Shown piece by piece: positions 44,922 through 55,582 of a DNA stretch of 64,000 bases. The position numbers and the translations under genes were made by a program. The notes beneath the pieces are model-generated. The model had not been told where the DNA came from and searched no databases. It saw nothing but the letters and a program-made list of their open reading frames with translations. Each line of letters starts with the position of its first letter. Position 1 is the first letter of the stretch. Source of the DNA: Microcoleus sp. FACHB-672 (lineage in GTDB: Bacteria; Cyanobacteriota; Cyanobacteriia; Cyanobacteriales; Oscillatoriaceae); NCBI RefSeq assembly GCF_014695725.1, contig NZ_JACJOU010000015.1:434001-498000 (forward strand), in the 5' to 3' direction.

Positions 44922-45148
44922 GGGCGGTACGTAAAAAGTAATAAATATCTAACTATGTTAATTAATTTTATGATTGTTTACGATCTTTAAAATAATTAAA
45001 AACAGAGTTTGGTGAAGAAAATGGCATAAATCATCCTATATAAGTATTTTGATGGAATTTCACCCGTCAGGCCGGCGAACAATTTCTGATAAAAGTAATA
45101 AAAATATTTGAGATATAAAATTTGAGAGTAAACAGCGGATTGAACTCC

Positions 45149-46057
45149 ATGACCGTATCTGTTGCCCATCTAGGCCCACCCGGCACTTATGCAGAGGCAG
45201 CCGCCCTTGCTTATGTCTATCAAGTCAAGCAAGAAACTGGCTGTGAATGTTTGTTATATCCTTATCCGAGTATCGCTCAAACGCTGCGGGCGGTGGCGCA
45301 AGGGGAGGCGCATCTGGCAGTGGTGCCGGTGGAAAATTCGATAGAAGGCAGTGTGGTAGTTACGCTCGATACGCTGTGGCAGTTGGATTCGCTACGAATT
45401 CAGCGGGCAATCGTGTTGCCGATTTCTCACGCGTTGCTATCGACAGCTCAAGCTTTAGAGGAGATTCAAACGGTTTACTCTCACCCCCAGGCGTTGGCGC
45501 AGTGTCAGGGATGGTTGGAAAAATTTCTGCCAAATGTGCAGCCGGTTCCGACGAATTCCACAACGGAAGCGTTGCAGTTTCTCGAACAAGAACCCTCTGC
45601 GGCGGCGATTGCTTCTTTACGGGCGGCTGAACTTTACAAGCTGCCGGTGTTGGCTCATCCGCTGAATGATTATCCAGATAACTGCACGCGATTTTGGGTA
45701 CTGGCTAGGGGCGAAGGTAGTGAAATTTCAGGCAACTTCCCGTCACAAATGTCTGCCGGCACATCGCATACATCCCTCGCTTTTAGCCTTCCCGCTAACG
45801 TTCCAGGGGCGTTACTTAAACCTTTGCAAGTATTCGATCTGCTCAGCATTAATATGAGCCGCATTGAATCTCGCCCCACGAAGCGGTCTTTAGGTGAGTA
45901 TCTTTTCTTTATTGATTTGGAAGGCGATATCAATCAAGCCCCTGTAAAATCAGCGCTACAATTATTAACGCTTCACACGGAAACTTTAAAAGTTTTAGGC
46001 AGCTACAGTGTGCTGTCATTGCAGCCTCCCTCAGTTATTTTGGCAAATAAAGTATGA
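45149..46057 (+). CDS. pheA: Prephenate dehydratase
   Basis: PheA converts prephenate to phenylpyruvate in phenylalanine synthesis. The stand-alone dehydratase has AHLGPPGTYAEAAALAY at the start, VVPVENSIEGSVVVTLD (catalytic and substrate residues), the YSHPQALAQCQGWL segment, and a C-terminal ACT regulatory domain with the ESRPTKRSLGEYLFFIDLEG motif that binds phenylalanine. There is no chorismate mutase domain. I start at the ATG at 45149 (302 residues); a TTG at 45122 would add nine codons. No ribosome-binding site settles it. Confidence 0.94.
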   Translation: MTVSVAHLGPPGTYAEAAALAYVYQVKQETGCECLLYPYPSIAQTLRAVAQGEAHLAVVPVENSIEGSVVVTLDTLWQLDSLRIQRAIVLPISHALLSTAQALEEIQTVYSHPQALAQCQGWLEKFLPNVQPVPTNSTTEALQFLEQEPSAAAIASLRAAELYKLPVLAHPLNDYPDNCTRFWVLARGEGSEISGNFPSQMSAGTSHTSLAFSLPANVPGALLKPLQVFDLLSINMSRIESRPTKRSLGEYLFFIDLEGDINQAPVKSALQLLTLHTETLKVLGSYSVLSLQPPSVILANKV

Positions 46058-46139
46058 ACATTGTGAGGCAACAGCCATCTTCGGGAAAACTGTTGAGTTA
46101 TTCTAAAATTATCCGTAAAACTACGCTGGTTTTTTTGAA

Positions 46140-46781
46140 ATGGATGCCGATTTATTACTGAAGCGATATGCAGCCGGAGAGCGTGATTTTCATGAAACAA
46201 ACTTAAGAGAGGCTTCCCTCCAAAGGGCATTCTTGAGTCATATTTGCCTGGTGTGTGCCAATTTGAAAGAGGTTAATCTGGCAGAGGCTGACCTAAGTTG
46301 GGCCAACTTAATCGGGGCTGATCTTAAGTATGCCTGTCTGGCTATGGCTAACCTCAATTGGGCCAGCCTGAGTCGGGCAGAGCTATCTTGGGCGAGGTTA
46401 ACCGGCACAGATTTAATTGGGGCTGATCTGACAGAAGCCAACTTGAGTGATGCGAAACTAATTGCTGCCAATGTGCGAGGGGCAAACTTGCAAGGGGCTA
46501 ACCTTCAAGAGGCGAATCTGATAGGAGCCTGCTTGGACAGGGCGGATTTGAGTCGAGCTAACTTATGCGAGGCAAAATTGCGTGGCGCAAGTCTTCAAGC
46601 TGCCAACTTGAGAGGGGCAACTTTAACTGAAGCGAATCTTGAGGGGACTGATTTAAGAGGGGCTGACTTGCGCGAGTGCAATCTCACTGGGGCTTTTTTG
46701 TGTGCAGCCAATTTGGAGGGAGCGAAGCTTGATGGCGCAATCTTAAGTGGGTCTATTCAGTTTTGTGTCAGACAAGTTTAA
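46140..46781 (+). CDS. Pentapeptide-repeat protein
   Basis: The 213-residue protein has an N-terminal LLKRYAAGERDFHETNLREASL cap typical of cyanobacterial members, then A(D/N)LXX pentapeptides from about 40 to 200, among them LSWANLIGADLKYACLAMANL. Tryptophans at repeated positions (LSWANL, LNWAS, LSWARL) are a little unusual. Role unknown. It follows pheA by 82 bp, on the same strand. Confidence 0.9.
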   Translation: MDADLLLKRYAAGERDFHETNLREASLQRAFLSHICLVCANLKEVNLAEADLSWANLIGADLKYACLAMANLNWASLSRAELSWARLTGTDLIGADLTEANLSDAKLIAANVRGANLQGANLQEANLIGACLDRADLSRANLCEAKLRGASLQAANLRGATLTEANLEGTDLRGADLRECNLTGAFLCAANLEGAKLDGAILSGSIQFCVRQV

Positions 46782-47345
46782 CTTAAGATCACACGTTTGC
46801 AAAAGAACAATTCAGGAAGCTGTCTAATTTTTTAGCCGGCCCATCTTTCTGTGGCTGAAGTCTTGGCTAGATGTGGCTTAACATTTATTCGCGTGAGTTT
46901 GAGTTTGAGTAAAAATTTTTAGTGACTGTAATAAATCTAGCTGTCGGCACTCTTTAATGTGTCTGATTATATGTACGGCGATGAAATAAATAATTATTAA
47001 GCTTAATTGTCTTTTTTTATCTAAGTTTATAGAACTGCATATTTTATCGGGATAAAAACTCAACTATTCATCAGAGGCAATATCTATATTTTTTGTTCAG
47101 AAGTAACCAATTTAGGAACCCCAACCATTAAATCTAATAAAATTAACAGCAGACAACAAAGTTTTTCAAGAATATCAGGAGTAATTCCATAAATTTTGAC
47201 TGTGTTTGTTAGAATCTATCGGCTTACGTTCTTAGGTTCGCCGCCAGATAGCCGGCTTGAAGAAACTCCTGAACAGCTCGATTAGTCTGGAATTAAACAA
47301 GCAAGATAGGCTTAATCGCGCCCTACACGCTCATAAGGAAATTTT
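46782..47345. other. Intergenic region
   Basis: 564 bp, AT-rich, between two co-directional genes. No supported ORF; a 61-codon minus-strand frame (46878-47063) shows no coding features. The promoter of the membrane-protein gene should lie towards the right end. Confidence 0.4.
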
Positions 47346-48746
47346 ATGTATCAATCTCCCCAAGGTGTCCCAGGTCTGCCCGATCTTACCCATCCCAATG
47401 AACTCATAGAATTTGGCTCTAAGCTGATCAGTGTGTCCCAACAATTTGCCCTGCTTGTGGCAGTCTTGGGAATTGCCCTTGCTTTACTCAGCTTTTCTCT
47501 GCGGCGAACGAAGTTAGAACAAAACCACTGGCTTGGACAATGGATAGATCGCTACGACTTATTGTTGCAAAAGTTACCGCATGGGCTGTTAGTGCTGACG
47601 CTGGTAATCGGAGGTTTCTTTCTATCTTCAACGTTGGCAAATCGTTACCATCACTGGGAACAAGCACGGGTCGCTAAAGTTGCCGCCAGTGTTGCCGGTG
47701 ATCGCTTAGAACAAACTGCACCGCAAGTGCGCTACGTGATACAAGAACCTTACACTTATGACACTCAAGTAGAGGGGAAGATTGTCCGCGTTCAGAAGAC
47801 GCGAGATATTAACCGTTTCCTGACGCTTGCCGGTTCGCAAATTGACGTAAAAATCGATCAAATCAAGGATGTTCAAGATTCGCGGGCAGTATATCGCGTA
47901 AATCTTCAAGCTGATTACAAAGTTGTTAACCCCTTGAAAGAAGCGGAAGACTTTTTCTTTGAAGTAAGTCCGCCGAACGGTTACTCCTTGCTGCAAAACT
48001 TTAAAGTAGACCAAGACGGGACTCGGTTAGTGCCGGTGAATCCGGGGGATTATGGGTTTCCGTTTCGCCTGGAAGCGGGGCAACAAAGCAGCTTTCGCGT
48101 GACTTATCAAGCTCAAGGGGGGCCACGCTGGGTTTATGATGCCAGGGGTCAGCTATTGTCCAACTTTCGCCTAACGGCACTGGCTAACTTTCCAAATGCT
48201 GATTTCGCCAGTGGCATTGTCCCCACGCAGAAAAAAGAGGAGGGAGGAGGAACTCGCTTTACCTGGGTTTTTGATGATAATGTTTCTGTTCGTAATCCCT
48301 TTGGTTTATTCACATCCACCGGCCCGATTCGCAACACGGGCATTCTTCCACGGCTGCTGTTACTGGCACCGGCACTATTTCTCTGGTGGATTTTGATGCT
48401 GTACTTGTCGCTGCCGCTAAATTTGCGAGATGTGGCAATTGCCGGCGCTATCTTTTTTGCTTGCCTGCTGAGTTTAACTTACCTAAGCCGGATTGTAGAT
48501 GTTCAGCTGGCTTGGGCAATGCTTTCGCCGGTGATGCTCATCCTGGTTTGGGGGTTAGGATCAAATTTGCGGGCTTCCCTGGCTGCGGTAATCGCCACGA
48601 TTGCCGGTGGAATCGTGCCTGTTTTGGGATTAATCGTGCCGTATAGTGGACTCACCCTCAGCTTGGCCGGCCTTCTGTGTGTGGTGTGGCTTGCAGTCCG
48701 CCACTGGTACGGATGGTATCGCATCGAGCAAGATACTAAGCGCTAA
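47346..48746 (+). CDS. Multi-pass membrane protein of unknown function
   Basis: The 466-residue protein has two N-terminal membrane helices (about 30-50 and 80-97), a large soluble domain of beta-strand character (about 105-335, containing the VNPGDYGFPFRLEAGQQ and GGTRFTWVFDDNVSVRNPFG segments) and five or six C-terminal helices. The order resembles cyanobacterial membrane proteins with no assigned role. AAGGAAA lies 5 nt before the ATG. It converges on the LON-domain gene. Confidence 0.75.
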   Translation: MYQSPQGVPGLPDLTHPNELIEFGSKLISVSQQFALLVAVLGIALALLSFSLRRTKLEQNHWLGQWIDRYDLLLQKLPHGLLVLTLVIGGFFLSSTLANRYHHWEQARVAKVAASVAGDRLEQTAPQVRYVIQEPYTYDTQVEGKIVRVQKTRDINRFLTLAGSQIDVKIDQIKDVQDSRAVYRVNLQADYKVVNPLKEAEDFFFEVSPPNGYSLLQNFKVDQDGTRLVPVNPGDYGFPFRLEAGQQSSFRVTYQAQGGPRWVYDARGQLLSNFRLTALANFPNADFASGIVPTQKKEEGGGTRFTWVFDDNVSVRNPFGLFTSTGPIRNTGILPRLLLLAPALFLWWILMLYLSLPLNLRDVAIAGAIFFACLLSLTYLSRIVDVQLAWAMLSPVMLILVWGLGSNLRASLAAVIATIAGGIVPVLGLIVPYSGLTLSLAGLLCVVWLAVRHWYGWYRIEQDTKR

Positions 48747-48805
48747 AGGCTGAAGTGTGAAGTGTGAGGTTTAAAATCCCCCCGCTTCATCCTTCATCCT
48801 TCGGT

Positions 48806-49447
48806 TTATTGCAGCGTATCTTTGAGAACAGTTCGAGCTGCCAGGTGATTGCGAGTCGAGGTGAGAATTTCGGCTTCGCGTTCCAGTCTAGCAGCGGTAT
48901 CTTGCATCTCTAATAGCGCCTGCTGCTCAGATGCTACCCCGTAAAGGTTGCTAGCGACCCAGTATGATAGTTCGGTCGGTAGGCTTGGGATGTCTTCAGG
49001 AAGTTCTATTCTTTGATCCATCAATTTAGCGGACAGACGAACAACATCCCGCAGCAGTTGTTCTACTTCTGTTGCTAAGGTTCTGATATCCTTTGCCGGT
49101 GGCTGGTCTTCGATCCATTCGACCAAGCCGACGCGATAAGGCTTTTCTCGCACATACTCAAGCACCCGAAATCGCTGCTGTCCTAGTGTCCAGACTTTCA
49201 TGCGATCATCAGGGAGGCGCTGAAATTGCAGGATTTCAGCACAGCAACCAACAGCAGCGGGTTGACCTTGAACTGGGTCCCACATCAAAACCCCAAAGCG
49301 ACGATCGCTATCCAGGATCGTGTTCATCATGATCCGGTAGCGAAATTCAAAGATGTGCAGTGGCAAGGGCCGGCCTGGAAATAGAACGACTTCAGGCAGA
49401 GGAAATAGGGGAAGTTCTCGAACAGCGATCGACGATGCGGATGCCAT
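48806..49447 (-). CDS. LON peptidase substrate-binding (LON_substr_bdg) domain protein
   Basis: The 213-residue stand-alone N-terminal LON domain has LPLFPLPEVVLFPGRPLPLHIFEFRYRIM, the FGVLMWDP strand, the VGCCAEI segment and the C-terminal helix bundle, with no ATPase or protease domain. Such proteins occur widely in cyanobacteria; the function is not settled. It follows rpsJ on the minus strand (150 bp), as the tail of the str gene group. Confidence 0.88.
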   Translation of the reverse strand: MASASSIAVRELPLFPLPEVVLFPGRPLPLHIFEFRYRIMMNTILDSDRRFGVLMWDPVQGQPAAVGCCAEILQFQRLPDDRMKVWTLGQQRFRVLEYVREKPYRVGLVEWIEDQPPAKDIRTLATEVEQLLRDVVRLSAKLMDQRIELPEDIPSLPTELSYWVASNLYGVASEQQALLEMQDTAARLEREAEILTSTRNHLAARTVLKDTLQ

Positions 49448-49597
49448 TGACCTTCAGTAATTGCGCTTTTTCTTATCCTACTTTAGCCGATCTATTCGTT
49501 GGATTTCCAACAATGAAACCCTTTAGAAGGGATTCTAAAGGGCGAAAGGGCGGTAAATAGCCACTCAAAGCGAAAACAAGCTCATTAATTAATGTTT

Positions 49598-49915
49598 TTA
49601 GAGCTTGACTTCAATATCTACGCCGGCAGGCAGATCAAGTTTCATCAAAGCATCAATCGTTTTAGAGGATGGTTGGTGAATGTCGATAATGCGTCGGTGG
49701 GTACGAGTTTCAAAATGCTCCCGGGAATCTTTATCAACGTGAGGAGAACGCAGTAGGCAGTAGATTCGGCGACGAGTAGGTAATGGGATCGGGCCGACTG
49801 CTGTGGCGTTGGTGCGATTTGCGGTATCGACAATCTTTTCGCAAGAAGTGTCTAGCAAGCGGCGATCGTAAGCTTTGAGGCGAATGCGAATTTTCTGTTG
49901 CTGTAGAGTGGCCAT
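49598..49915 (-). CDS. rpsJ: 30S ribosomal protein S10
   Basis: S10 is a small-subunit head protein. The 105-residue sequence ([60 protein letters not shown]) is full-length. In cyanobacteria rpsJ ends the str operon after tuf, as here, with a stem-loop between the two. Confidence 0.97.
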   Translation of the reverse strand: MATLQQQKIRIRLKAYDRRLLDTSCEKIVDTANRTNATAVGPIPLPTRRRIYCLLRSPHVDKDSREHFETRTHRRIIDIHQPSSKTIDALMKLDLPAGVDIEVKL

Positions 49916-50018
49916 TTTTTTGTTTTCTAGGTTCTGTTTGTCAGTTGTCAGCAGTTAAATAGGGGTCTCGACTGCCATCCGTTGCGATTAGCCGATGAAT
50001 CAAGCAGAGACAGAAAAG

Positions 50019-50058
50019 GAGCAGAAAAGCATCTTGACATTTTGTTGCTTTTCTGCTC
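50019..50058 (-). terminator. Stem-loop between tuf and rpsJ
   Basis: GAGCAGAAAAGC (50019-50030) and GCTTTTCTGCTC (50047-50058) form a perfect 12-bp stem with a 16-nt loop. Only a short CCTTTT follows on the minus strand, so it could attenuate or stabilise rather than fully terminate. Confidence 0.6.
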
Positions 50059-50079
50059 TTGCTGTGTCAGCTCGTTGTC

Positions 50080-51309
50080 TTACTTGAGGATTTTAGCGAC
50101 GACGCCGGCACCCACGGTGCGGCCACCTTCGCGAATAGCGAAGCGCATCCCTTGTTCAATGGCGATCGGGTTAATCAACTCAACCGTCATTTTGATACGA
50201 TCTCCCGGCATCACCATTTCGGCGGCACTACCATCATCAGCGGTAAATTCACTGATGGTGCCGGTGACATCGGTGGTACGAACGTAGAACTGAGGGCGGT
50301 AACCTGGGAAGAAAGGCGTGTGACGGCCTCCTTCTTCCTTCTTCAGGATGTACACCTCAGATTCAAACCGGGTGTGAGGGGTAATTGAACCGGGTTTGGC
50401 AAGAACCATACCCCGCTCAACGTCTTTCTTCTGAATACCCCGCAAGAGAACCCCAACGTTATCGCCGGCAATTCCCTCATCCAAGACCTTCTGGAACATT
50501 TCCACGCCAGTGACCGTGGTGCTGCGGGTATCTCTGATCCCGACCAGCTCAACGGTTTCACCGGCTTTAACCTTACCGCGCTCAATCCGGCCCGTGGCCA
50601 CCGTACCCCGACCAGTAATCGTGAATACGTCTTCCACAGCCATCAAGAACGGCTTGTCAATATCCCGTTCTGGTGTCGGAATATAGGAGTCCACGTTATC
50701 CATCAATTCGTAGATTTTATCAACCCATTCATTGGTGCCCCGCTTTGTGGTGGGAGTAGCCACCATCGCTTCCAGTGCCAGCAGAGCAGATCCGGCCACA
50801 ATGGGAATATCGTCACCGGGGAAATCATAGGAACTCAGCAGTTCGCGCACTTCCAATTCCACCAGCTCCAGCAATTCCTCGTCATCTACCATGTCTTTCT
50901 TGTTCAAGAAGACGACGAGGTTGGGAACGCCCACCTGCTTAGCCAGCAGGATGTGTTCGCGGGTCTGAGGCATGGGGCCATCTGCTGCTGAGACGACCAG
51001 GATGCCACCATCCATCTGAGCCGCTCCCGTGATCATGTTCTTCACATAGTCAGCGTGACCGGGACAGTCAACGTGAGCGTAGTGGCGCTCTTCGGTTTGA
51101 TACTCAACGTGAGCAGTGTTGATGGTGATCCCCCGCGCTTTTTCTTCAGGCGCAGCGTCGATTTCATCATATTTCTTCGCTTTTGCCTGACCCAGCGCGG
51201 CTAGGGTCATTGTGATGGCGGCAGTTAGGGTCGTTTTGCCGTGGTCAACGTGACCGATCGTGCCGATATTGACGTGGGGTTTATTCCTTTCAAACTTTGC
51301 GCGTGCCAT
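50080..51309 (-). CDS. tuf: Translation elongation factor Tu
   Basis: EF-Tu delivers aminoacyl-tRNA to the ribosome. The 409-residue length is cyanobacterial/plastid type. It shows the G1 motif GHVDHGKTT, the RGITI switch I segment, DCPGH, NKKD and GSALLAL. The protein is complete, with domain II and III segments in order ([34 protein letters not shown]). It is in the str operon after fusA, across an intergenic region with heptamer repeats. Confidence 0.98.
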   Translation of the reverse strand: MARAKFERNKPHVNIGTIGHVDHGKTTLTAAITMTLAALGQAKAKKYDEIDAAPEEKARGITINTAHVEYQTEERHYAHVDCPGHADYVKNMITGAAQMDGGILVVSAADGPMPQTREHILLAKQVGVPNLVVFLNKKDMVDDEELLELVELEVRELLSSYDFPGDDIPIVAGSALLALEAMVATPTTKRGTNEWVDKIYELMDNVDSYIPTPERDIDKPFLMAVEDVFTITGRGTVATGRIERGKVKAGETVELVGIRDTRSTTVTGVEMFQKVLDEGIAGDNVGVLLRGIQKKDVERGMVLAKPGSITPHTRFESEVYILKKEEGGRHTPFFPGYRPQFYVRTTDVTGTISEFTADDGSAAEMVMPGDRIKMTVELINPIAIEQGMRFAIREGGRTVGAGVVAKILK

Positions 51310-51324
51310 GAATGATGTGTTCCT

Positions 51325-51389
51325 TTGTCAGTTGTTCAGTTGTCAGCTGTCAGCTGTCAGCTGTCAGTTGTGAGAAACAATTGACAGCT
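51325..51389. repeat. Heptamer repeats and hairpin between fusA and tuf
   Basis: GTCAGCT-type heptamers are repeated (TCAGTTGTCAGCTGTCAGCT...) between the tuf start and the fusA stop. The last copy forms a 13-bp stem with one mismatch (51359-51371 with 51377-51389, loop GAGAA). A related TGTCAGTTGTCAG stretch lies before rpsJ (about 49938-49952). These resemble cyanobacterial STRR elements. Confidence 0.7.
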
Positions 51390-51409
51390 GAGCGCCGACT
51401 ACCGAGCGA

Positions 51410-53485
51410 TTATGATTTCCCTTTGCTCTTAGCGATGAGCGGTTCAGCCACGTTGCGAGGCACCTCTTCGTAGTGGCTAAACTCCATCGAAAATATACCC
51501 CGGCCTTGGGTTTTAGACCGGATTACGGTGGCATAGCCAAACATTTCTGCCAGTGGAATCTTAGCAGTAACTTTGGCAATTCCCTGTTCAGTTCCCTGGC
51601 CTTCTATCTGGCCTCGTCGGGAGTTGAGGTCGCCAATAACGTTCCCGATAAAATCTTCAGGAACTTCAACCTCTACTTTCATCATAGGCTCTAGTAGCAC
51701 AGGTGTGGCCTTCATTACAGCTTCTTTAATCGCCATCGAGCCGGCGATTTTGAATGCCATTTCTGAAGAGTCTACATCGTGATAAGAGCCGTCTACCATC
51801 GTGGCTTTCAAGTCGATCACCGGATAGCCGGCCAAGATGCCTGATTCACAAGCTTCTTTCATGCCTTGTTCTGCTGGGCCGACGTACTCTTTAGGTACAG
51901 CGCCGCCAACAATTTTCGAGACAAATTCAAAGCCTGTTCCCGGTTCAGTCGGTTCTAACTCAATAACCACATGGCCATACTGACCTTTACCCCCACTCTG
52001 GCGGATAAACTTCCCTTCAGCGCGGACGGCTTTACGAATGGTTTCTCGGTAGGCTACTTGTGGGGCACCCACATTGGCTTCTACCTTAAACTCTCGCAAC
52101 ATCCGATCCACCAGAATTTCCAGGTGAAGTTCTCCCATGCCGGCAATCACGGTTTGATTGGTTTCGCTATCGACACTAACCCGGAAGGTAGGGTCTTCTT
52201 CTGAAAGCGATTGGAGGGCTTTGGATAGCTTCTCCATATCCTGCTTGGTTTTGGGTTCGACCGCAACCGAGATCACAGGTTCTGGAATGAACAGTGACTC
52301 TAGGATAATCTGGGAGTGTTCCTCACAGATTGTATCCCCGGTAAACGTGTCTTTCAAACCCAAGGCTGCGCCCAAGTCGCCGGCACGCAGTTCATCGACT
52401 TCAATTCGATCATCAGCTTTCAGAACGATCAGGCGAGACACCCGCTCTTTCTTACCTTTGGTCGAGTTGTAGACGTAACTGCCTTTCTTAAGTACGCCAG
52501 AATAGACGCGAACAAAGGTCAGGCGTCCATAGGGGTCTGCCATAATCTTAAAGGCCAATGCCGCCAGCGGGGCTTCGTCATTGGCAGTGCGGACAGATAT
52601 TTCCCCATCTGGCAGGGTGCCTTGAATTGGGGGCACATCAATCGGTGCCGGCAGGTAATCAACTACCGCGTCTAATAACAGCTGAACGCCTTTATTTTTA
52701 AACGCGGAGCCACATAACATGGGGACAATTGTCCCATCGACAGTGCCTTGACGCAGGGCTTTGCGAATTTCCTGTTCGGTTAATTCTTCGCCTTCGAGGT
52801 ACTTCTCCATCAAAGCATCATCCGTCTCAGCTACGGCTTCAACCAGTTTGATTCGGAACTCGTCAGCCTGAGCGCGAACGTCTTCTGGGATATCCGTTTC
52901 TTCAATATCGGTGCCGATGTCATTGGTATAGATCCGGGCTTTCATCCGCACCAAGTCAATAATTCCCCGGAAATCACTTTCACTTCCAATCGGGATTTGA
53001 ATCGGTACAGCGTTCGTCCGCATCCGGTCAAGGATCTGGTTATAAACTTTGAAGAAGTTTGCACCCGTGCGATCCATTTTGTTAACAAAGACAATCCGAG
53101 GCACTTTATAGCGATCTGCCTGACGCCACACTGTCTCGGATTGAGGTTGGACGCCTCCGACTGAGCAGAACACCGCGATTACCCCATCCAATACCCGCAT
53201 GGAACGTTCTACTTCAATGGTGAAGTCTACGTGGCCTGGAGTATCGATAATGTTGATCTGATGATCTTTCCAACTGGTGGTGATAGCAGCAGCAGTAATT
53301 GTAATGCCCCGCTCCCGCTCTTGCTCCATCCAGTCAGTGACGGCGGTTCCTTCGTGAACCTCGCCCATTTTATGAACCACACCGGAATAGAACAGAATTC
53401 GCTCTGTTGTTGTTGTCTTGCCTGCATCAATATGTGCTGCAATGCCTATGTTGCGTACTCTTTCGAGCGGGATCGTCCGTGCCAC
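51410..53485 (-). CDS. fusA: Translation elongation factor G
   Basis: EF-G drives translocation. From the GTG at 53485 it has 691 residues and begins [19 protein letters not shown]; this start is preceded by AAGGAGG at 5 nt, whereas a longer frame up to 53521 would place that ribosome-binding site inside the gene. Motifs: [15 protein letters not shown] (G1), RGITITAAA (switch I), [31 protein letters not shown]. All five domains are in order (domain IV with [11 protein letters not shown]). It lies between rpsG and tuf. Confidence 0.97.
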   Translation of the reverse strand: MARTIPLERVRNIGIAAHIDAGKTTTTERILFYSGVVHKMGEVHEGTAVTDWMEQERERGITITAAAITTSWKDHQINIIDTPGHVDFTIEVERSMRVLDGVIAVFCSVGGVQPQSETVWRQADRYKVPRIVFVNKMDRTGANFFKVYNQILDRMRTNAVPIQIPIGSESDFRGIIDLVRMKARIYTNDIGTDIEETDIPEDVRAQADEFRIKLVEAVAETDDALMEKYLEGEELTEQEIRKALRQGTVDGTIVPMLCGSAFKNKGVQLLLDAVVDYLPAPIDVPPIQGTLPDGEISVRTANDEAPLAALAFKIMADPYGRLTFVRVYSGVLKKGSYVYNSTKGKKERVSRLIVLKADDRIEVDELRAGDLGAALGLKDTFTGDTICEEHSQIILESLFIPEPVISVAVEPKTKQDMEKLSKALQSLSEEDPTFRVSVDSETNQTVIAGMGELHLEILVDRMLREFKVEANVGAPQVAYRETIRKAVRAEGKFIRQSGGKGQYGHVVIELEPTEPGTGFEFVSKIVGGAVPKEYVGPAEQGMKEACESGILAGYPVIDLKATMVDGSYHDVDSSEMAFKIAGSMAIKEAVMKATPVLLEPMMKVEVEVPEDFIGNVIGDLNSRRGQIEGQGTEQGIAKVTAKIPLAEMFGYATVIRSKTQGRGIFSMEFSHYEEVPRNVAEPLIAKSKGKS

Positions 53486-53805
53486 AGCTACCTCCTTAAT
53501 CTCTGCCGCAGATATTTTCACTAGCGCTGTATCTAGATTCTGTGTAACGAACTTTGAGAGAAGTAGTGAGTTGCTCTCAAAATGGCTAGATATTGGTTAA
53601 GTCCTTTATCACAGCCCACACTAGAACCTTTAGCCCATCGCTTGGAGCAATGGGCATATTTTGGGGAAGATTCCACACTTAATGTTGCCGCCAAAGGTGG
53701 CGACTGGGTGGTTACCGAGTTCCTTGTTATTATATTTTAATATTTTTCATTAAGTTTTGTTCCCTTATCGCCACCAATTGCGGGAACTTTGGAACTCGTA
53801 CTTTC
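53486..53805. other. rpsG-fusA spacer with hairpin
   Basis: 320 bp within the str operon. A 9-bp stem with two wobble pairs (GTTGCCGCC 53684-53692 with GGTGGCGAC 53696-53704, loop AAA) lies in it. It may be part of ribosomal-protein feedback control, which is known elsewhere in str operons, but this is inference. No ORF. Confidence 0.45.
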
Positions 53806-54276
53806 TTAGTACCGGTAGTGAGCGAATGCCTTATTTGCTTCAGCCATCCGGTGAGTTTCTTCCCGCTTGCGAATTGCATTCCCCGTCTCGTTCGCAGCAT
53901 CCATCAGCTCATTTGCTAGCTTGTTTGCCATTGTGCGACCGGCTCTACTTCTGGCAAATTGGATTAGCCAGCGAAGTGCTAAGGCTATTCCTCTATCCGA
54001 ACGGACTTCCATTGGCACTTGGTAGGTTGCACCGCCAACTCGGCGAGCTTTGACTTCTACAAGCGGGGTAGCATTGCGAACCGCTCTTTCAAATGTTTCT
54101 AAGGGATCGCCGCCTGTGCGTTCCTGAATGGTTTTGAAGGCGTCATAGATAATGCTGGTGGCAACAGATTTTTTGCCACTTTTCATAATCCGCCGCACCA
54201 TCATACTTACCAAGCGGCTATTATACACTGAATCGGGAGGAACGGGACGTTTTTGAACAACAGTACGACGCGACAT
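53806..54276 (-). CDS. rpsG: 30S ribosomal protein S7
   Basis: S7 nucleates assembly of the small-subunit head. The 156-residue protein ([43 protein letters not shown]) is complete. It lies between rpsL and fusA on the minus strand, with 321 bp to rpsL. Confidence 0.98.
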   Translation of the reverse strand: MSRRTVVQKRPVPPDSVYNSRLVSMMVRRIMKSGKKSVATSIIYDAFKTIQERTGGDPLETFERAVRNATPLVEVKARRVGGATYQVPMEVRSDRGIALALRWLIQFARSRAGRTMANKLANELMDAANETGNAIRKREETHRMAEANKAFAHYRY

Positions 54277-54597
54277 AGTCAGTTTTTAGCGAGACAATTT
54301 AGGTCATTTTGGCATTTGCACACCTAAGCTAGGGGGAGTTGCTTCAACTTACCCGCTGCCGAGATGAAATTTGGTGGAAAAATTTGAGCTTTGCAGCTCA
54401 TTCCTTGAGCTTTGACTTCCCGCGTGCCCCACGGGAGGCTCTAAATTGATGAGTGCTTCCAAGCAGTTGCCTCGGTCGGCAGGCTTTAAGCGCGATCAAA
54501 AGTTCGGCCACCAATGGCTTAGCGAATTATCGTCGGTCTTTTTAGGCGATTTGAGAGGATGTTCCCACTTAATTGTTAGCGGGATGCAGCCTCCGAT
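54277..54597. other. rpsL-rpsG spacer
   Basis: 321 bp without supported genes. It holds small hairpins: TGAGC(TTTGCA)GCTCA at about 54387-54402 and TCCCG...CGGGA at about 54418-54435. In E. coli S7 binds the rpsL-rpsG spacer; an analogous site here is possible, not shown. Confidence 0.4.
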
Positions 54598-54984
54598 CTA
54601 TTTGCCTGCTGCTGCTTTAGGACGCTTAGCGCCATACTTAGAGCGAGCTTGCCGACGGTCTTTGACCCCGGCGGTATCTAAAGTTCCACGGATAATGTGA
54701 TATCTCACACCGGGTAAATCTTTTACCCGTCCCCCTCTAATCATCACGACAGAGTGCTCTTGCAGGTTGTGGCCAATACCTGGAATATAAGCGGTCACTT
54801 CAAATCCAGAAGTGAGGCGAACCCGCGCCACCTTACGCAGTGCTGAGTTGGGTTTCTTCGGGGTAGTGGTGTAGACTCTTGTGCAAACGCCACGACGCTG
54901 AGGGCAACTCTTCAAAGCCGGGGATTTAGTTTTCTTATTGGCTTTCTGGCGTTCGTCACGAATGAGTTGCTGAATAGTGGGCAT
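54598..54984 (-). CDS. rpsL: 30S ribosomal protein S12
   Basis: S12 sits at the decoding site. The 128-residue protein has [18 protein letters not shown], with the Lys after PK where streptomycin-resistance changes occur in other bacteria (unmutated here), and [28 protein letters not shown]. The short basic tail KRPKAAAGK is normal. It is the first gene of the str group. Confidence 0.98.
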   Translation of the reverse strand: MPTIQQLIRDERQKANKKTKSPALKSCPQRRGVCTRVYTTTPKKPNSALRKVARVRLTSGFEVTAYIPGIGHNLQEHSVVMIRGGRVKDLPGVRYHIIRGTLDTAGVKDRRQARSKYGAKRPKAAAGK

Positions 54985-55210
54985 GAGTAAAGCGTGTGCA
55001 GCTCTATTGCTGTTTCAAGTTTTAACAAAAGCTGATTATATCGATTTTAAGCGTTTTCTGTCAATTAAAGCGCTGGATAAATTTATGAGTTTTATAGAAA
55101 ACCGCCCCCAAGCCAGAGGTTGCCAGGAAGTGAAATCGGCCAAAACCAGGCTGAGTGCTGAGTGGGAGAAAAATGTTTGAAAATAAAAATTAAGAAACCT
55201 GACGGCGTCT

Positions 55211-55549
55211 TTAGCTAGCAGAAGCCGGCCCGGAAAACGAGTGGCCACAACTACAGCCTTGTAGTGCATTGGGGTTGTGGAAGCGAAACCCGCCACCCAT
55301 AAGATCCTCTGAATAATCTAAAGTCACCCCGTTGAGGTAATTCAAGCTCTCAGCATTAACCAGCACTTGAATTCCCTCACAGGCATAGAGGTGATCGCTC
55401 TCACCGGCATTTTCGTCAAACTCCATCGTATAAGACAGGCCGGCACACCCACCAGGTTGAACTCCCAGGCGAAAGAACACCTGAGGGTTTGGCTGTTTAG
55501 ACTTTAGACGGTTGACTTCGCGGACAGCAGCTTTGCTCAGATGAATCAT
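55211..55549 (-). CDS. HesB/IscA family iron-sulfur assembly protein
   Basis: A-type Fe-S carrier. The 112-residue protein has the three conserved cysteines: Cys35 in QPGGCAGLSY, and Cys99 and Cys101 in GCSCGHSF. In this family they bind Fe or a [2Fe-2S]/[4Fe-4S] cluster for transfer to apoproteins. The frame includes the typical LSKAAVREVNRL start and FDENAGESDHLY loop. It may be SufA/IscA-like; which one cannot be told. It follows the cupin gene on the minus strand, 33 bp away. Confidence 0.9.
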   Translation of the reverse strand: MIHLSKAAVREVNRLKSKQPNPQVFFRLGVQPGGCAGLSYTMEFDENAGESDHLYACEGIQVLVNAESLNYLNGVTLDYSEDLMGGGFRFHNPNALQGCSCGHSFSGPASAS

Positions 55550-55582
55550 GCAGAAATTCCGAACCCGACTTCTGAGCTTATA

